NCBI RefSeq assembly: GCF_900156205.1
Contig: NZ_FTNA01000007.1
Span: 47,719 to 111,718 of the forward strand
Length of the DNA stretch: 64,000 bases
From: Leptospira interrogans
GTDB lineage: Bacteria > Spirochaetota > Leptospiria > Leptospirales > Leptospiraceae
Direction of reading: 5' to 3'
The notes beneath the pieces were generated by a model that saw only the letters and a list, made by a program, of their open reading frames with translations, did not search any database and was not told the DNA's origin. Within the stretch, counting starts at the first letter, position 1. Every line of letters starts with the position of its first letter. Shown piece by piece: positions 1 to 11,557 of this stretch. A program made the position numbers and the translations under genes.

Positions 1-256
1 CTATGGATCGCCGTTCTGGGCTCAAAAAGGCACATTTTTCAAGTGTTCCGACAAGAATGAGTCTTTTTACTTGCAAAAAGTATGTTTTTCTGATAAAGAA
101 AACTTTTCCACCTCCTCCACCACCCAAAAATAGGGAAAACTCAGCACAACGCTCTTTATGAATCGCGTTGTGGGGCGGGAACTAAGTTTTACAGAAGATT
201 TTGTCGTAATTCCGACGATAGATCTTGAGATCCAATTATTTGTGGGGTTGGTTATG
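1..256. repeat. Left copy of a ~250 bp inverted repeat
   Basis: This stretch matches the reverse complement of 24440-24687 along almost its whole length, with a few substitutions and small indels. Shared landmarks in order are CGCCGTTCTGGGCTC, a run around CTTGCAAAAAGTATG, CCCAAAAATAGGG, an internal palindrome CACAACGC/GCGTTGTG (145-152 and 165-172), and GTGGGGTTGGTTATG at the inner end. The copy may continue left of the window. The reading frame 67-270 (minus) lies inside it and is not considered a gene. Confidence 0.85.
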
Positions 257-1389
257 ATAAAAAGCGGCATTAGGCATTAGTTCAGGAAGTGAGATTGAGT
301 TTCGCAAAAATGTGGGAACTACTACGAAAATCTAACGAGATGAGAGCTCCTCTAAGGTTCACAAATTGCCAAATACAATCTAATTTGTAGGAACTACTGC
401 ATTTTATTAAAAATTTCTAAAGAATGATCCCGTAAAATTTTTTGAGCTTTTAGGGCAAACTGAAAGCTTAATTTTTCTATAAAGTATGTGGGAACTCTTA
501 CAAAACTTTGAAATTACAGTTTTAAATACAATATTGGCATTCTAATTTTTTACCAAACTCGCGTTTTAAACGAGAAGAAATCGGAAGTAAAAAAATGTAA
601 AATTACTGAAAGCTACAGAATAGGTAAGTAAGTACGCAAATCACCATTTAGAAGCAAATCTCCAAGAATCTATGATATAATTCTTAAAACTGTTCCAAAA
701 CTTAAAACTTCCTAATAAAGAGACATTGAAAAGTTTGCAAATATCTAGATACGACAGTTTTTGTTGTGGGAACTACAACATTTAATTAGAAACTTCTAAA
801 GGATTATTTATACCTTTTTGAGGCTTTGGAACAATCTATTACTAATACTGTAAACTGCCGTCTTTTGAATTGCAGTAGTTCCCACATTGATTTTACAGAC
901 AAACTTAAGAACTCCTCACAATACTTAAGTATTCAAAAGCGAAAACAGCTTTGCAAATTGAGTCTTTTTAAAAAACAAAATACTATCTATAAAACCCCAA
1001 AGAACGATCAGTCCAATTAAATTTTTTTCGTGAAATCGCCGTTCTACGACCTCATCGAATTAAAATTCATTTATATCCTGTCATTTTCCACATTGATGGT
1101 TGTAGTAAAAATTCTCGCCAAATTGAAAACAGAATACTTATAAAATCCCGAAAATCTTATTTTGATCGAAATGTCTGGCGAAATTAGAATATTTTATTTT
1201 TACGTTTAGGAAGAAATATTGAGTTCCAAACGCGGTCGCTGGCTTTCTCTATGGAAAAATTTTGCAAGCAAATCGTCCGCGTTTGGTTCGTAATTTTTAT
1301 CTAAAACGGGAGTTACTACAACTCCCGAAAAATTTATTTTGTAGTAGTTCCCACACTTTACTCAACTCGTTTATTTTTTGTAATATAAA
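257..1389. repeat. Intergenic repeat cluster with GTTCCCACA cores
   Basis: No supported gene. Cores of the dispersed repeat (TGTGGGAAC or its complement) occur at 311-319, 487-495, 765-773, 878-886 and 1347-1355, in both orientations. Bases ~283-470 form a longer unit (flank of the core, then a tract with AAATTGCCAAATAC and TTTGTAGGAACTACTGC) that recurs at ~53752-53950 and inverted at ~63640-63815. Bases 765-835 are a shorter copy of the second half of that unit. Small open frames here (826-1020, 1262-1471) consist of repeat sequence. Confidence 0.7.
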
Positions 1390-1737
1390 TCAATCCTTAA
1401 CAGTTCCTGCAATTAGAAGAGAAGCCCCTAAAAGAGAAACATCCTTCAGAAGGGCCATAGTAGAAGCCTGATTGCCTGCGGCCGCGCCTGGAAGATGTAC
1501 CAAAACGACAAAAATTCCTAAAAGAACCGCTAAAAGTACGGTAGCCAAATGTGTTTTGATTCCTGTTATGATAGAAACCGAAGCCGCAATCAACGCCAAT
1601 CCGGTGATATAGACCCAAATAATCGGAAAAGGAATGTAAGAAGGAACGATTCCTGTCATCGCGGGCCCCGAAATAAAATGAAATAACCCGAAAATCGCAA
1701 ATGGAACCGCGTATATAATTTTACCAATTTTTTTCAT
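1390..1737 (-). CDS. DoxX-like small membrane protein
   Basis: A 115-residue, very hydrophobic protein with four predicted membrane helices (roughly residues 5-22, 38-58, 63-83, 95-112). The N-terminal pattern with FGLFHF and a glycine/alanine-rich second half fits the DoxX/DoxX-like family of small inner-membrane proteins, whose biochemical role is poorly defined (some members act in thiol redox or oxidative-stress modules). The ATG has a good ribosome-binding site, AAGGAG, five bases upstream on the minus strand. The gene stands alone between repeat DNA and divergent rimI. Family placement is from pattern only; no substrate can be proposed. Confidence 0.75.
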   Translation of the reverse strand: MKKIGKIIYAVPFAIFGLFHFISGPAMTGIVPSYIPFPIIWVYITGLALIAASVSIITGIKTHLATVLLAVLLGIFVVLVHLPGAAAGNQASTMALLKDVSLLGASLLIAGTVKD

Positions 1738-1875
1738 AGCAACTCCTTAATCATTTCTTTCAGATTTGAATTTCCAAAATCGGTCATTTTATCCGAAAGT
1801 TAAGTTTTGAATCTTGATTGAATATTTAAGTTCTGCAACTATAATTTGATAAAAAAATACAAATGAGTTTCCACT

Positions 1876-2325
1876 TTGAACATAAAAATTCTCAATAAAA
1901 CCGACTTAGATTGGCTTTTCAACTTAGAAGAAAATTGTTTTGGTAGCCGAGCCTGGACAAAAGAAATGTTATACTCCCATCTTGAGGAGTTTTCCGGTAT
2001 CGGTTCGACTGACCTTTGTTACATCCTCTACAAGATGATAGGCGAAGAAATCGAAATCTTTCGGATCGCGGTTTCGTACCGTAAAAGAAGACAAGGGATC
2101 GGAAAAGAAATTTTAGAATTTCTTTTAAATTCCGAAAAAGAAAAAACGTTTTTTCTTGAAGTTGATTCTACAAATTATCCTGCGATCGCTTTGTATGATT
2201 CCTGTGGGTTCCAAAGAATTCATATAAGAAAACATTATTACGAAGACGGTTCAGATGCTTTAATTTATAAAAAAGCTCCGATTGACGTTTTTGAAAGTTT
2301 TAGTTTTGAAGTTCCCGAGTCTTGA
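1876..2325 (+). CDS. rimI: Ribosomal protein S18 alanine N-acetyltransferase (GNAT), RimI-like
   Basis: A 149-residue single-domain GNAT enzyme. The acetyl-CoA loop RQGIGK is at residues 72-77, followed by the typical RimI block LYDSCGF (106-112) and YYEDGSDAL (121-129). RimI transfers acetyl from acetyl-CoA to the N-terminal alanine of ribosomal protein S18 in the cytosol. The gene opens with TTG at 1876; no in-frame ATG lies nearby, and the ATG at 1863 is in another frame. The Shine-Dalgarno signal is weak. The region between the catalytic loop and residue 60 is shorter than in many RimI proteins, so a related peptide or small-molecule acetyltransferase is possible. Confidence 0.75.
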   Translation: MNIKILNKTDLDWLFNLEENCFGSRAWTKEMLYSHLEEFSGIGSTDLCYILYKMIGEEIEIFRIAVSYRKRRQGIGKEILEFLLNSEKEKTFFLEVDSTNYPAIALYDSCGFQRIHIRKHYYEDGSDALIYKKAPIDVFESFSFEVPES

Positions 2326-2453
2326 AAAAGCCGTTTCAAGAATTTTTTATTTTATCTTCAAACATAACTAAAACTTTTTAGAGTCCATTTCAAAAGTTGA
2401 ATAGAAATCATATCGAATCGTCTTTTGCAAAGATTCTAATTCAGACTTACATA

Positions 2454-2494
2454 GCAAAGTCCTAACATTTTTCACTAAAGACACAGGACTTTGC
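2454..2494. terminator. Inverted repeat, possible terminator after rimI
   Basis: A perfect 10-bp inverted repeat, GCAAAGTCCT (2454-2463) and AGGACTTTGC (2485-2494), with a 21-nt loop. A T-run (2503-2509) follows eight bases later. It lies 130 bp beyond the rimI stop. The long loop and gap to the T-run make termination uncertain. A repeat core GTTCCCACA follows at 2516-2524. Confidence 0.4.
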
Positions 2495-2606
2495 GATAAA
2501 AATTTTTTTGTGGTAGTTCCCACATTTTAAAAATCATGAGATTTTCTTATATCGTTAAATTCATGTTAGACGATCAATTCTGCGACGTCTTGTCGAAAGA
2601 ATCTTT

Positions 2607-3173
2607 CTAATTACAATTGCTAAGAGAATTGCTGCAATACTTATCCACCCAACCTTCTTTCTCGCCCCTACCAAAATCAATACGGAGCCAATCACGTTGA
2701 CAACTCAAAATAGTAATTCTATGAGGGGCGATACGATCACCGTTGTCGTATGTAAAAATCGGATCTCCATATTCAGGAGTTGCATATAAATCTATTTTTC
2801 CTTTCCTTCAAAATTGACTTCAGTACGTTCACTATAAATCCAACCCACAAAACCATTTAAATGCACAAACCCGTCTTTCACTTTGTGCCCTCGTTTTACT
2901 GCCTCTGCTTCATCCTCGGCACTATAAGATATATTTGTGATCTGAAATGCTATAACCGATAATCTCAAACATCGCTCCACTGGGTATAGAAGTAAGAATT
3001 TTTCCTTTAGGAGAATCGCGAATATTAGTTCTTGCTGGATCATCGTCTCTGGAATAGGCAGAGGCAGAACATTTGGTAATGGATTCTTTTTTTTGGGAAA
3101 ACGAATTTAAGGCAAATAACAAGATTCCAACTAAAAGTAAGAATTGTAAGATTTTTATCATTTTGACCAACAC
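2607..3173 (-). pseudogene. SH3-domain (bacterial SH3-like) exported protein, frameshifted
   Basis: Three reading frames on the minus strand together make one secreted SH3-like protein. The first (from 3173, signal peptide around FLLLVGILLFAL) contains CSASAYSRDDDPARTNIRDS and IPSGAMFEIIGYS, then runs out of frame. The second resumes with ISYSAEDEAEAVKRGHKVKD and ends at a TAG in EGKEK. The third continues KIDLYATPEYGDPIF, later DWLRIDFGRG, and stops at 2607-2609. At least two frameshifts break it. SH3_3-type domains usually bind peptidoglycan or peptides outside the inner membrane. The intact frame would be about 185 residues. A sequencing error could mimic one frameshift but is less likely for two. 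Confidence 0.75.
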
Positions 3174-3770
3174 AGTTTTAATTTATGTAAGTGAGTGCAA
3201 CTACCTAATTCTATGAACATCTAAAATAGAATAAAATATATTGTGAAACTTTTTCAACGTGAGTTCGGACTACGAATTGATTCCAAAAACCGATATTCAA
3301 TAAAACACTACTATCATAAAAATCTGTCCAGCGCCTGAAAAAGATCTTTTTGACTTAACACTTTGATAAAAAAATTAAGTTTTGAAACAAATCGTAAAAA
3401 AAGATAAAAACTTAAAGGAATAAAATTTTATTTCAAATCCGAAGAGGAATCGTGTAATCATCTACAAGCGCCTAACAAACTATAGTTAACAGAAAAATTC
3501 GTTATGGATTATTTTGATTTTAAATTTCTTATCAAACTCTCAGCTTAACAATAAGTCACAACATTTAATTTATTCTTAAATATCTTTTTATAACATTCAA
3601 TTTCTAAATTACTCAATAATATTATGAATTTATTTTAGAAATTAAAATGTAAGATCTACTTTAAAAAAAGAGATAACTTCGAGTTGAATGCAATTTTTGA
3701 GAATGTTTATATATTCACAAAATCGACCGCCAATTTTTGGTATCATTTTCATATCTTCAAATGGTAAATT
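3174..3770. other. AT-rich gap, nothing recognised
   Basis: Very AT-rich DNA between the SH3 pseudogene and ispF (which is read leftwards and ends at 3771). I see no repeat core, hairpin or gene-like composition. The plus-strand open frame 3688-4227 is a shadow of ispF. Confidence 0.5.
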
Positions 3771-4256
3771 TCAAGATCTCTTTTCTAAAAGTATCGAACA
3801 AAAAGTTCCGATTCCTTCCTGTCTACCCAAGGCGCCCATTTTTTCGGTCGTTGTAGCTTTTACGGAAATACAATCCAAAGGAAGATTCAATAAGTTACTT
3901 AAAGATTTTGTAATTCTATCTTTGAGTGGAGCGATCTTAGGTCTTTCTCCAATTACGGTACAATCTATATTGACAAGATCAAAATTTTTTTCCTTCATCA
4001 GCTCTAGACATTTGACAAGTATTATCTTACTGTCTATATTTTTCAAACTTGGATCCGTATCCGGAAAATACTGTCCAATATCGCCTAATGCAAGTGCTCC
4101 TAAAATTGCATCCGAAATCGCGTGTAAAATGATGTCAGCATCCGAATGTCCAACAAGTGCAAATTCTGATTCACACTCTATCCCACCCAATATCAAAGGC
4201 CTGTTTAAATTGATTTCCAATTTATGAAAATCAATTCCGTTTCCAATTCTATACAT
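3771..4256 (-). CDS. ispF: 2-C-methyl-D-erythritol 2,4-cyclodiphosphate synthase
   Basis: A 161-residue protein of normal IspF length. It forms 2-C-methyl-D-erythritol 2,4-cyclodiphosphate from the CDP-ME 2-phosphate with loss of CMP, the fifth step of the MEP isoprenoid pathway. Visible family motifs are GIDFH near the N-terminus (metal ligands D9 and H11), GHSDAD (36-41), a third ligand at H45, the [10 protein letters not shown] block (59-68), and TTTEKMG with GRQEGI near the C-terminus. The ATG at 4256 has AGGAA seven bases upstream. It is a single gene here; ispD, often adjacent or fused, is not in the window. Confidence 0.96.
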   Translation of the reverse strand: MYRIGNGIDFHKLEINLNRPLILGGIECESEFALVGHSDADIILHAISDAILGALALGDIGQYFPDTDPSLKNIDSKIILVKCLELMKEKNFDLVNIDCTVIGERPKIAPLKDRITKSLSNLLNLPLDCISVKATTTEKMGALGRQEGIGTFCSILLEKRS

Positions 4257-4696
4257 TCAATATTCCTAAATTAACTTATTTTATTTTTCTAATTTTTTAT
4301 AAAAAGACAGATCTTGCTCGAGAGATAGATTTTCAAGAAATCATTATTAGAATTATTGAAAGATTCACTCTCCATTCGTTTCCGTTATATTAAAATGGAC
4401 AATTCAATCAATTTTTCTAATTTTCATTATGAAATTTTTCAACAATTCTATTCTACTTTTATCAAAGAAAACTTCTAGAAAATCTAAAAACAATGAACTT
4501 ATTCAAAACTTACGACAAAAATACCCAATATTTTCGCCGAAACAAAGCTTTACAGCGAAAATTGTTACCTCTCAATTTTATAAGAACAGTAATTTGCACT
4601 CAAACAGAACAGGCTTTTAATAAAGATTCGCTCTACTTCATTCTATAACTCTGAGTAAGAAGAAATTTCATTTGAAACAATGATTATAATTTTTTA
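4257..4696. other. Gap upstream of ispF holding one MITE-like copy
   Basis: Contains the element at 4348-4450. The 63-codon frame 4429-4620 begins inside that element, has no ribosome-binding site and resembles no protein I know, so it is not called a gene. Confidence 0.5.
4348..4450. mobile_element. MITE-like element, family A (diverged copy)
   Basis: About 103 bp with terminal inverted repeats: TAGAATTATTGAAAGATT on the left and the complement of AAATTTTTCAACAATTCTA on the right. The interior shares TTCCGTTATATTAAAATGGACAA-type sequence with the copy at 32540. No coding capacity. Confidence 0.7.
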
Positions 4697-5899
4697 TCAA
4701 TTCGATTTAAAAAAACATCTATAATCTTCGCCTTCCACCTTAATTCCTTTCTCAAATAATCCCTCTAGAAAGATTGAAGTTAAGTTCGATTGATCTTTTT
4801 TATTCTCCTTTACTGTATTCCATTCCGAAAGATGATAATCGCAGATAGATAAATCCGTATATGTCTCTCCCAATAAAAATGGCTCTGACGGCCTTAATCC
4901 AATTGAACGTAAAAAATATTTTTTTGCATTCGAAAAATCGTCTTTTTGTATATAAATAAAACCTAAATTATTAACCGGATATGCAAATGTAAGATTGAGT
5001 TGGATCGCTTTGTGAAAGTATGAGATTGAATTTTTTATTTGTCCATCGTTATAATAGCTGATCCCAAGATTGTTCCAAATATCCGGATAATCAGGATCTG
5101 TCTTCAATACAGATTTGTAATACTGAATCGCAGATTTAAAGCTTCCACTCGAATCATATAAATAACCTAAGGACAAGTAAGAAAGAGAATATTCCGGATC
5201 ACTTTTAATTGCATTTTTAAAAAGATGGATCGCCTCCGCAACGTAGGTTTACCTAGATAAAAATAAATCCACCCGATAATATATCAGCACTTGCAGATAA
5301 GACTACTAAAAAAATATCTGGAAAATCCTCTCGAGTAGATTCCAGCTTTTCCAAATTCTCTGCAGAGATCACATTCTGAAGTAGAATATAATTTTTTCCG
5401 AAATCTTATAATTCGGATTTTCTGTTTTGGAAAGATTAAAATAATGAAGCGAATTTTTATAATCACCTATATAAAAATAACAAGCTCCAATATTATTGTA
5501 AATTTCATACTTGTAAGGTAATCAGGCAGAAATTTTAAAAACTCTTCCAAAGCATTCTCATATTCTTTTAATTAGAGTTGTTGAAAAATTCCCTAGTTCC
5601 GATTAACAAAACTGCTTCAATTGCCCATTTCCATAAAATAGAAACAAATGGAGAATTAATTTTTCAACAATTCTATTGAAAGTAAGAATGAGTACGAGTA
5701 TAATTTAAGGCTAATTCTTTGAGAATCGGTCAGCTTTCCGACTCGATTCATTAAGTTGAGAGTTTCACTAAAATTCTTTAACTTATATTGAGCCAGGATT
5801 GATTTCGCTCAGAGAAATTTCTCGATCTGAATAAGGCGGGCATAAAGAACTTCTTCTAAAACAAAAAAGAAGAACAAAAAAATTTTGTTTATAGCTCAT
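4697..5899 (-). pseudogene. TPR-repeat protein, frameshifted and interrupted by a MITE-like element
   Basis: The largest surviving frame (4697-5176 and a little upstream) carries TPR units such as YYKSVLKTDPDYPDIWNNLG. Further upstream on the minus strand, other frames continue the same kind of protein: YEIYNNIGACYFYIGDYKNS around 5500-5440, then NVISAENLEKL, then AEAIHLFKNAIKSDPEYS leading into the surviving frame. Before that, beyond a 103-bp element at 5573-5675, is AKSILAQYKLKNFSETL, preceded by a hydrophobic start MSYKQNFFVLLFCF at 5899. At least three frameshifts plus the insertion make it non-functional. The protein was probably exported; TPR proteins mediate protein contacts, and no specific role can be read. 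Confidence 0.8.
5573..5675. mobile_element. MITE-like element, family A, inserted in the TPR gene
   Basis: A 103-bp copy with near-perfect terminal repeats (TAGAGTTGTTGAAAAATT and AATTTTTCAACAATTCTA), nearly identical to the copy at 23687-23789. Taking GAGTTGTTG as the true end leaves TA on both sides, which fits a TA target duplication. Coding traces of the same TPR gene lie on both sides, showing that the element moved. Confidence 0.85.
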
Positions 5900-6356
5900 T
5901 GAGTCCAATTACTAAATTACTATAAAACAAAGTACATATATTTTGTACTGAAAAGGACTTTTACGATAAAAATTAACGGTATTTTATTATATAGTTCTAA
6001 GTAAGAAAATCAAAAACGGGAACCATTATTTTTAGGAACGTTCAACCGTAAAGAGTTTAAAGTTTCTAAAAATTATCTTCTATAAAATCAATTCCTAATC
6101 CGTTAGAAATCACTCAAGCGACATCCTATACAGAATCAGGGCTTCTATTTTTAAATTTTATAGAAAGTCTTTTATAATACAAACGCGAAAATTAGCCAGT
6201 TTACATCGACCCAGCCACTTCAAAATCAAGAAATGAATTCTACTTGATCCTTCAAAAAACCAACCTTTCGAAATTTTTTCGATCGAAAGCGGATCAGATT
6301 TGATTTGAGAATCTCTTCCACTGTAAGAACCTGGACAAATTAAGAGATGTTTTCAG
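5900..6356. other. Gap upstream of lon
   Basis: Holds one family B element (5917-5998) and otherwise AT-rich sequence without a recognisable gene. The lon promoter must lie here, but I cannot identify it with confidence. Confidence 0.5.
5917..5998. mobile_element. MITE-like element, family B
   Basis: About 82 bp with inverted ends: ACTATAAAACAAAGTAC on the left and ATTTTATTATATAGTT on the right. The interior TTTACGATAAAAATTAACGG is shared with copies near 13164 and 59846. No coding capacity. Confidence 0.6.
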
Positions 6357-8876
6357 TTGGAAGGAGGTCCTTTGGAACCTTTAGAGGATTTATCTGGAAT
6401 TGAAGAAAATTCGATCATTCCATTGGATTCAATTTTGCCACCGGAATTATTTTTAATTCCGATTAAGTCTAGACCAGTATTTCCGGGTATTATCACACCT
6501 TTGATCGTTCCTAGCGGTAAGTTCGCAAAAGCCGTAGAAGAAACCGTCAAAGGAAACTCCTTTTTGGGTCTTGTTCTTTTAAAAGACGAAGAAAACGAAA
6601 AAGAAACTTCCGAAAACATCTATCAGTACGGAGTTGTCGCTAAAATATTAAAAAAAGTGAATTTACCAGACAACGCCGTCAACATACTCGTCAACACAAT
6701 CCGCCGTTTTAAAATCGAATCTTTCGTAAATAAAGATCCTTTGGTCGCAAGAGTTTCATATCCGGAAGAAGAACCTGGAGCTCCGAAAAACACCACTAAG
6801 GCAATGATGAGAACCTTACTCGTCATGACTAGAGAACTCGCACAAAACAATCCTCTATTTACAGAAGAAATGAAACTTACCATGCTCAACGTAAATGAGC
6901 CTGGAAAGATGGCAGACTTTGTATGTTCCATTCTCAATTTAGAAAAAGAAGAATACCAATCCGTAATCGAATCTAATATTCTCAAAACTAGAATTGAAAA
7001 GGTACTTCTCTTTCTAAAGAAAGAAATCGAACTAGTATCCATTCAAAGAGAAATTTCGGATCAGATCCAAGACAAAATAGACAAACAACAAAGACAATTT
7101 TTTTTAAGAGAACAACTCAAAGCGATTCAAAATGAACTCGGTATTAAGGACGATAAGTTCGAAAAGAAATACGAAAAATTTTTAGAACGACTTAAAAACC
7201 TAAACGCAGACCCAGAAGTAATCGAAGAAGTGACCAGAGAACTGGATAAGTTTTCTTATGCGGACCCTAATACGGGAGATTATAACGTTATCCGAAATTA
7301 TTTGGATATTTTAGAATCTCTTCCTTGGGAGCCAGCGCCAGTTCGAGAAATCGATTTAGAAAAAGCTAAAAAGACTTTAGATAAAGATCACTATAAACTC
7401 GAAGACGTTAAAGACAGAATTTTAGAATTCCTAGCAGTTAAAAAACTTAAAAACGATGAAAAAGGCACCATACTACTATTAGTCGGACCTCCGGGCGTGG
7501 GGAAAACCTCAATCGCGAGATCGATCGCGGAAGCTATGGGAAGAAAATTTTTTCGATTTTCAGTCGGAGGTATGAGGGACGAAGCCGAAATCAAAGGACA
7601 CAGAAGAACTTACATCGGCTCAATGCCAGGCAAAATCATTTCAGCACTTCGTATAACGAAAGAAAGAGACTGCGTCATTTTGTTAGACGAAATCGATAAA
7701 CTTTCGATAGGCATTCAAGGTGATCCTGCTTCCGCCCTTTTGGAAGTTTTAGACCCGGAACAAAATAAAAATTTCAGAGATCATTATTTAGATCTTCCAT
7801 TCGATATTTCTAATGTGTTTTTTATTGCTACTGCAAATACGTTAGATTCCATTTCCAGAATCCTTTTAGACAGAATGGAAATCATCAATCTTTCCGGTTA
7901 TATCACGGATGAGAAGGTTCAAATTTTTCAAAAATACCTTTGGAAAAAAGTCCTCTATAAAAACGGAGTTACTCCCTACGGTATCGAGTTTGATAAAAAA
8001 GCGATCGTAGCTCTGATTGATTCTTACTCGAGAGAATCAGGAGTAAGAGGTCTGGAAAAAGTGACCGATAAATTGGTTCGTAAGATTGCAATTAAAATCG
8101 TTCGTAAAGAATCGTTCCCTAAAATCATCCAAGAAAAAGATCTAGAAACTTTTTTAGGCGTTCCCAAATTTACGGACGAAAGAATGGTTCGCGCTTCTGT
8201 TCCTGGTACCGCCCTCGGTTTAGCCTGGACTTCGGTAGGAGGTGCGACCCTTCTCATAGAAGCACTTTTTGTCAAAGGGAAAGGTGGAATCCTTCTCACG
8301 GGAATGCTCGGTAAAACGATGGAAGAATCTTCTAACATCGCCTTGAGTTATATTAAAAATTTATTATATAAAGAAGAATTATTCAACAATCGAATGATTC
8401 ATTTACACGTTCCGGATGGAGCAACTCCCAAGGACGGCCCTTCTGCCGGAATTACAATGGCCTCCGCGATTCTCTCTCTCGCTCTAAATACAAAAGTAAA
8501 GTCTGGTTTTGGAATGACCGGAGAGCTCACTCTTACTGGAGAAGTGCTTGCGATCGGCGGTTTACGCGAAAAGATCGTAGCCGCCAAAAGAGTGGGAATT
8601 CATAAAATCATCTACCCAAAAGATAATCTTCAACATCTACAAGAGATTCCGGATTACGTAAAAAAGGGAATGTATTTTTTTCCGGTGAGTCGTTACGAGG
8701 AAGTCGCTTTATTATTGTTTGACGAAAAAGTTATTTCCAAGATCAACCCATCTTTTCGGGAAAATTTAAAATCAATTGTTAACCCGACCAGAAAACTTTC
8801 GCCTAAGAAAAAGACGACCCAAAAACAGAAACTGTCTCTTTCTAAACAAAAGGGAAACAATCAAAAAAAGAAGTAG
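6357..8876 (+). CDS. lon: ATP-dependent protease Lon
   Basis: An 839-residue Lon (LonA) of normal architecture. The N-terminal substrate-binding domain covers about 33-235. The AAA+ module has Walker A GPPGVGKT at 377-384 and Walker B acidic pair D444-E445. The C-terminal Ser-Lys protease domain has S696 in DGPSAG and K739 in LREKIVAAK, the family spacing of 43 residues. A lysine-rich tail of about 35 residues is extra. Lon unfolds and degrades damaged and regulatory proteins in the cytosol. There is no ATG. TTG at 6357 is possible, but a second in-frame TTG at 6372 follows AAGGAGGT (6361-6368) by three bases and may be the real start (five residues shorter). The next gene starts 44 bp downstream. 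Confidence 0.97.
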   Translation: MEGGPLEPLEDLSGIEENSIIPLDSILPPELFLIPIKSRPVFPGIITPLIVPSGKFAKAVEETVKGNSFLGLVLLKDEENEKETSENIYQYGVVAKILKKVNLPDNAVNILVNTIRRFKIESFVNKDPLVARVSYPEEEPGAPKNTTKAMMRTLLVMTRELAQNNPLFTEEMKLTMLNVNEPGKMADFVCSILNLEKEEYQSVIESNILKTRIEKVLLFLKKEIELVSIQREISDQIQDKIDKQQRQFFLREQLKAIQNELGIKDDKFEKKYEKFLERLKNLNADPEVIEEVTRELDKFSYADPNTGDYNVIRNYLDILESLPWEPAPVREIDLEKAKKTLDKDHYKLEDVKDRILEFLAVKKLKNDEKGTILLLVGPPGVGKTSIARSIAEAMGRKFFRFSVGGMRDEAEIKGHRRTYIGSMPGKIISALRITKERDCVILLDEIDKLSIGIQGDPASALLEVLDPEQNKNFRDHYLDLPFDISNVFFIATANTLDSISRILLDRMEIINLSGYITDEKVQIFQKYLWKKVLYKNGVTPYGIEFDKKAIVALIDSYSRESGVRGLEKVTDKLVRKIAIKIVRKESFPKIIQEKDLETFLGVPKFTDERMVRASVPGTALGLAWTSVGGATLLIEALFVKGKGGILLTGMLGKTMEESSNIALSYIKNLLYKEELFNNRMIHLHVPDGATPKDGPSAGITMASAILSLALNTKVKSGFGMTGELTLTGEVLAIGGLREKIVAAKRVGIHKIIYPKDNLQHLQEIPDYVKKGMYFFPVSRYEEVALLLFDEKVISKINPSFRENLKSIVNPTRKLSPKKKTTQKQKLSLSKQKGNNQKKK

Positions 8877-8920
8877 TATTTTAGAGTATTCTTAAATATA
8901 AATTAACTCAGGAGAGCCAA

Positions 8921-10045
8921 ATGGGCGTCCCATTTATAGACATTAAAAGATTTGAACCTGGTTTACTGGAAGAATGGATTGAAAAAGTAAAAGTTCTCAG
9001 TAAAAACGCTAGTTTTATTGGCGGTGAAGAAGTTTCTATTTTAGAAAAGAACCTAACCTCCTACACTGAAACTAAGTTTTCTATCGCTTGTGCAAACGGC
9101 ACAGATGCCCTTCAACTCGCTTTACGTGCGTTAGGTGTTGGCAAAGGAGATTCAGTCATTCTCCCAGATTCGACTTTTTGGGCTACCTTCGAATCCGTAG
9201 TAAACGTTGGAGCTGATCCTTATACAGTTGATACTGACCCGAACGATCTTCAGATGGATTTTGTTGAATTTGAAAAAGCTCTGGATAAAATCAAACCCAA
9301 GGCGGCAATTATCGTCCATCTCTACGGCTGGGGTTCGTCCCGTCTTGAAGATTTTCGTAAACTCTGTAAGTCAAAAGGAGTTCCTCTGTTGGAAGATGGG
9401 GCTCAGTGTTTCGGTGTAAAATTTAAAGGTGCATCTATCTATAAGGAAGCTCTTATTTCTACTACTTCTTTTTATCCCGCAAAGGTGTTAGGTGGTGCTG
9501 GAGACGGAGGAGCGGTTTTTACGAATGACGAAACTCTCGCCAATAAGGTAAAAATGCTCGCCAATCACGGTAGAATTTCTCATTACGCCTACGGAGATGT
9601 AGGTTGGAATTCTAGACTGGATACACTACAGGCCGCATTTCTAAACCTCAACCTAAAACATCTGGAAGTTAGAATTGCTTCTCGTCTTAAATCTGTTCAA
9701 AAATATTATGATATACTCCCGAACCTAGGTATTCAAGTCATCCACCCTCCTAAGGATTACGAAGAAAACGGTTATTGTAACGTTACACTTTCCACTCCGG
9801 AAGAACGCCCTATGATTCAGGAAGTTCTGAAAGAAAAAGAAATCGGTTTTGGTAATATTTATCCAGGTGCAATGAGTGATCAACCTGGTGCCAAACCTTA
9901 TATCAAAGGAAAATTCGGAGAGAAACATATAACCGGTAGAATCTGTTCTTCCGTCCTCAATTATCCTTTATTTCCTTATATGAAGGAAGAAGAGTTGGAA
10001 GAAGTTTTTTCCGCAATTCGGGCATTCAATTCTAGGAAAAAATAA
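8921..10045 (+). CDS. DegT/DnrJ/EryC1/StrS-family sugar aminotransferase
   Basis: A 374-residue PLP-dependent enzyme. Family landmarks are CANGTDAL (57-64), the cofactor aspartate in [10 protein letters not shown] (D159), and the Schiff-base lysine K188 in [15 protein letters not shown]. Such enzymes transfer an amino group, usually from glutamate, to a keto sugar nucleotide to make amino sugars for surface glycans. The ATG follows AGGAGA closely. It sits 44 bp after lon with no obvious terminator between, so it may be co-transcribed with lon. No other sugar-nucleotide gene is adjacent, so the substrate cannot be named. Confidence 0.9.
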   Translation: MGVPFIDIKRFEPGLLEEWIEKVKVLSKNASFIGGEEVSILEKNLTSYTETKFSIACANGTDALQLALRALGVGKGDSVILPDSTFWATFESVVNVGADPYTVDTDPNDLQMDFVEFEKALDKIKPKAAIIVHLYGWGSSRLEDFRKLCKSKGVPLLEDGAQCFGVKFKGASIYKEALISTTSFYPAKVLGGAGDGGAVFTNDETLANKVKMLANHGRISHYAYGDVGWNSRLDTLQAAFLNLNLKHLEVRIASRLKSVQKYYDILPNLGIQVIHPPKDYEENGYCNVTLSTPEERPMIQEVLKEKEIGFGNIYPGAMSDQPGAKPYIKGKFGEKHITGRICSSVLNYPLFPYMKEEELEEVFSAIRAFNSRKK

Positions 10046-11044
<999 letters not shown>

Positions 11045-11557
11045 AATTGTAACGAAAATTTTTCGATTTCAATGGAAGTTGTATCTATTCAATAAGTTGC
11101 AAAAGTCGCTTTATTTTGTGGAAAGATATTACAAATCTGCAATGTTATAATATTTTTCCACAACGACTAACCCGCGTTTAACACTGGTTAATCCTGTTTC
11201 TTGAACTACTGATTTTAGAAAATATCCATTGAGTTTTTATGATCGTTTTAGAAACCCAATTAGCTTAGTCTAAATAAAATCAATCTTATTTAAATATATG
11301 GGTTTCTATTTTTGAAAACTTCAATAATGAATGTAAATTCAAAAAGGTATTCTTTTGTTTTTTTCTGCACATTTAATTCATCGTGGAATTTACGGACTGA
11401 ATTGATGTTCTTTCTATATTCTTTATACAAATTTTCCCGTCTCTAAAGAAGAAGTGAATAAATGGAAACATTTTCCGGAAACAAACTCTATTTGGTTTTC
11501 CAACCCGATTTTTCAGAATAAATGAGCGAACAATTATAACTTTTAATATATGGAATA
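11045..11557. other. Gap after dps with a long imperfect hairpin
   Basis: Arms 11116-11131 (TTGTGGAAAGATATTA) and 11148-11163 are complementary except for one position. This may terminate dps transcription although it lies 70 bp beyond the stop. The rest is AT-rich; a short open stretch near 11440-11520 (with KEEVNKWKHFPETNS) could be a gene relic but matches nothing I know. Confidence 0.4.

Noticed and set aside
67..270. 67-codon frame and its mirror at 24467-24685
   Set aside because: Both are translations of the same inverted repeat, without ribosome-binding sites or protein-like composition.
826..1471. Frames 826-1020 and 1262-1471
   Set aside because: They run through repeat cores; composition is not protein-like, and 1262-1471 overlaps the DoxX-like gene antisense.
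4429..4620. 63-codon frame
   Set aside because: Begins inside a MITE-like element, no ribosome-binding site, no recognisable similarity.
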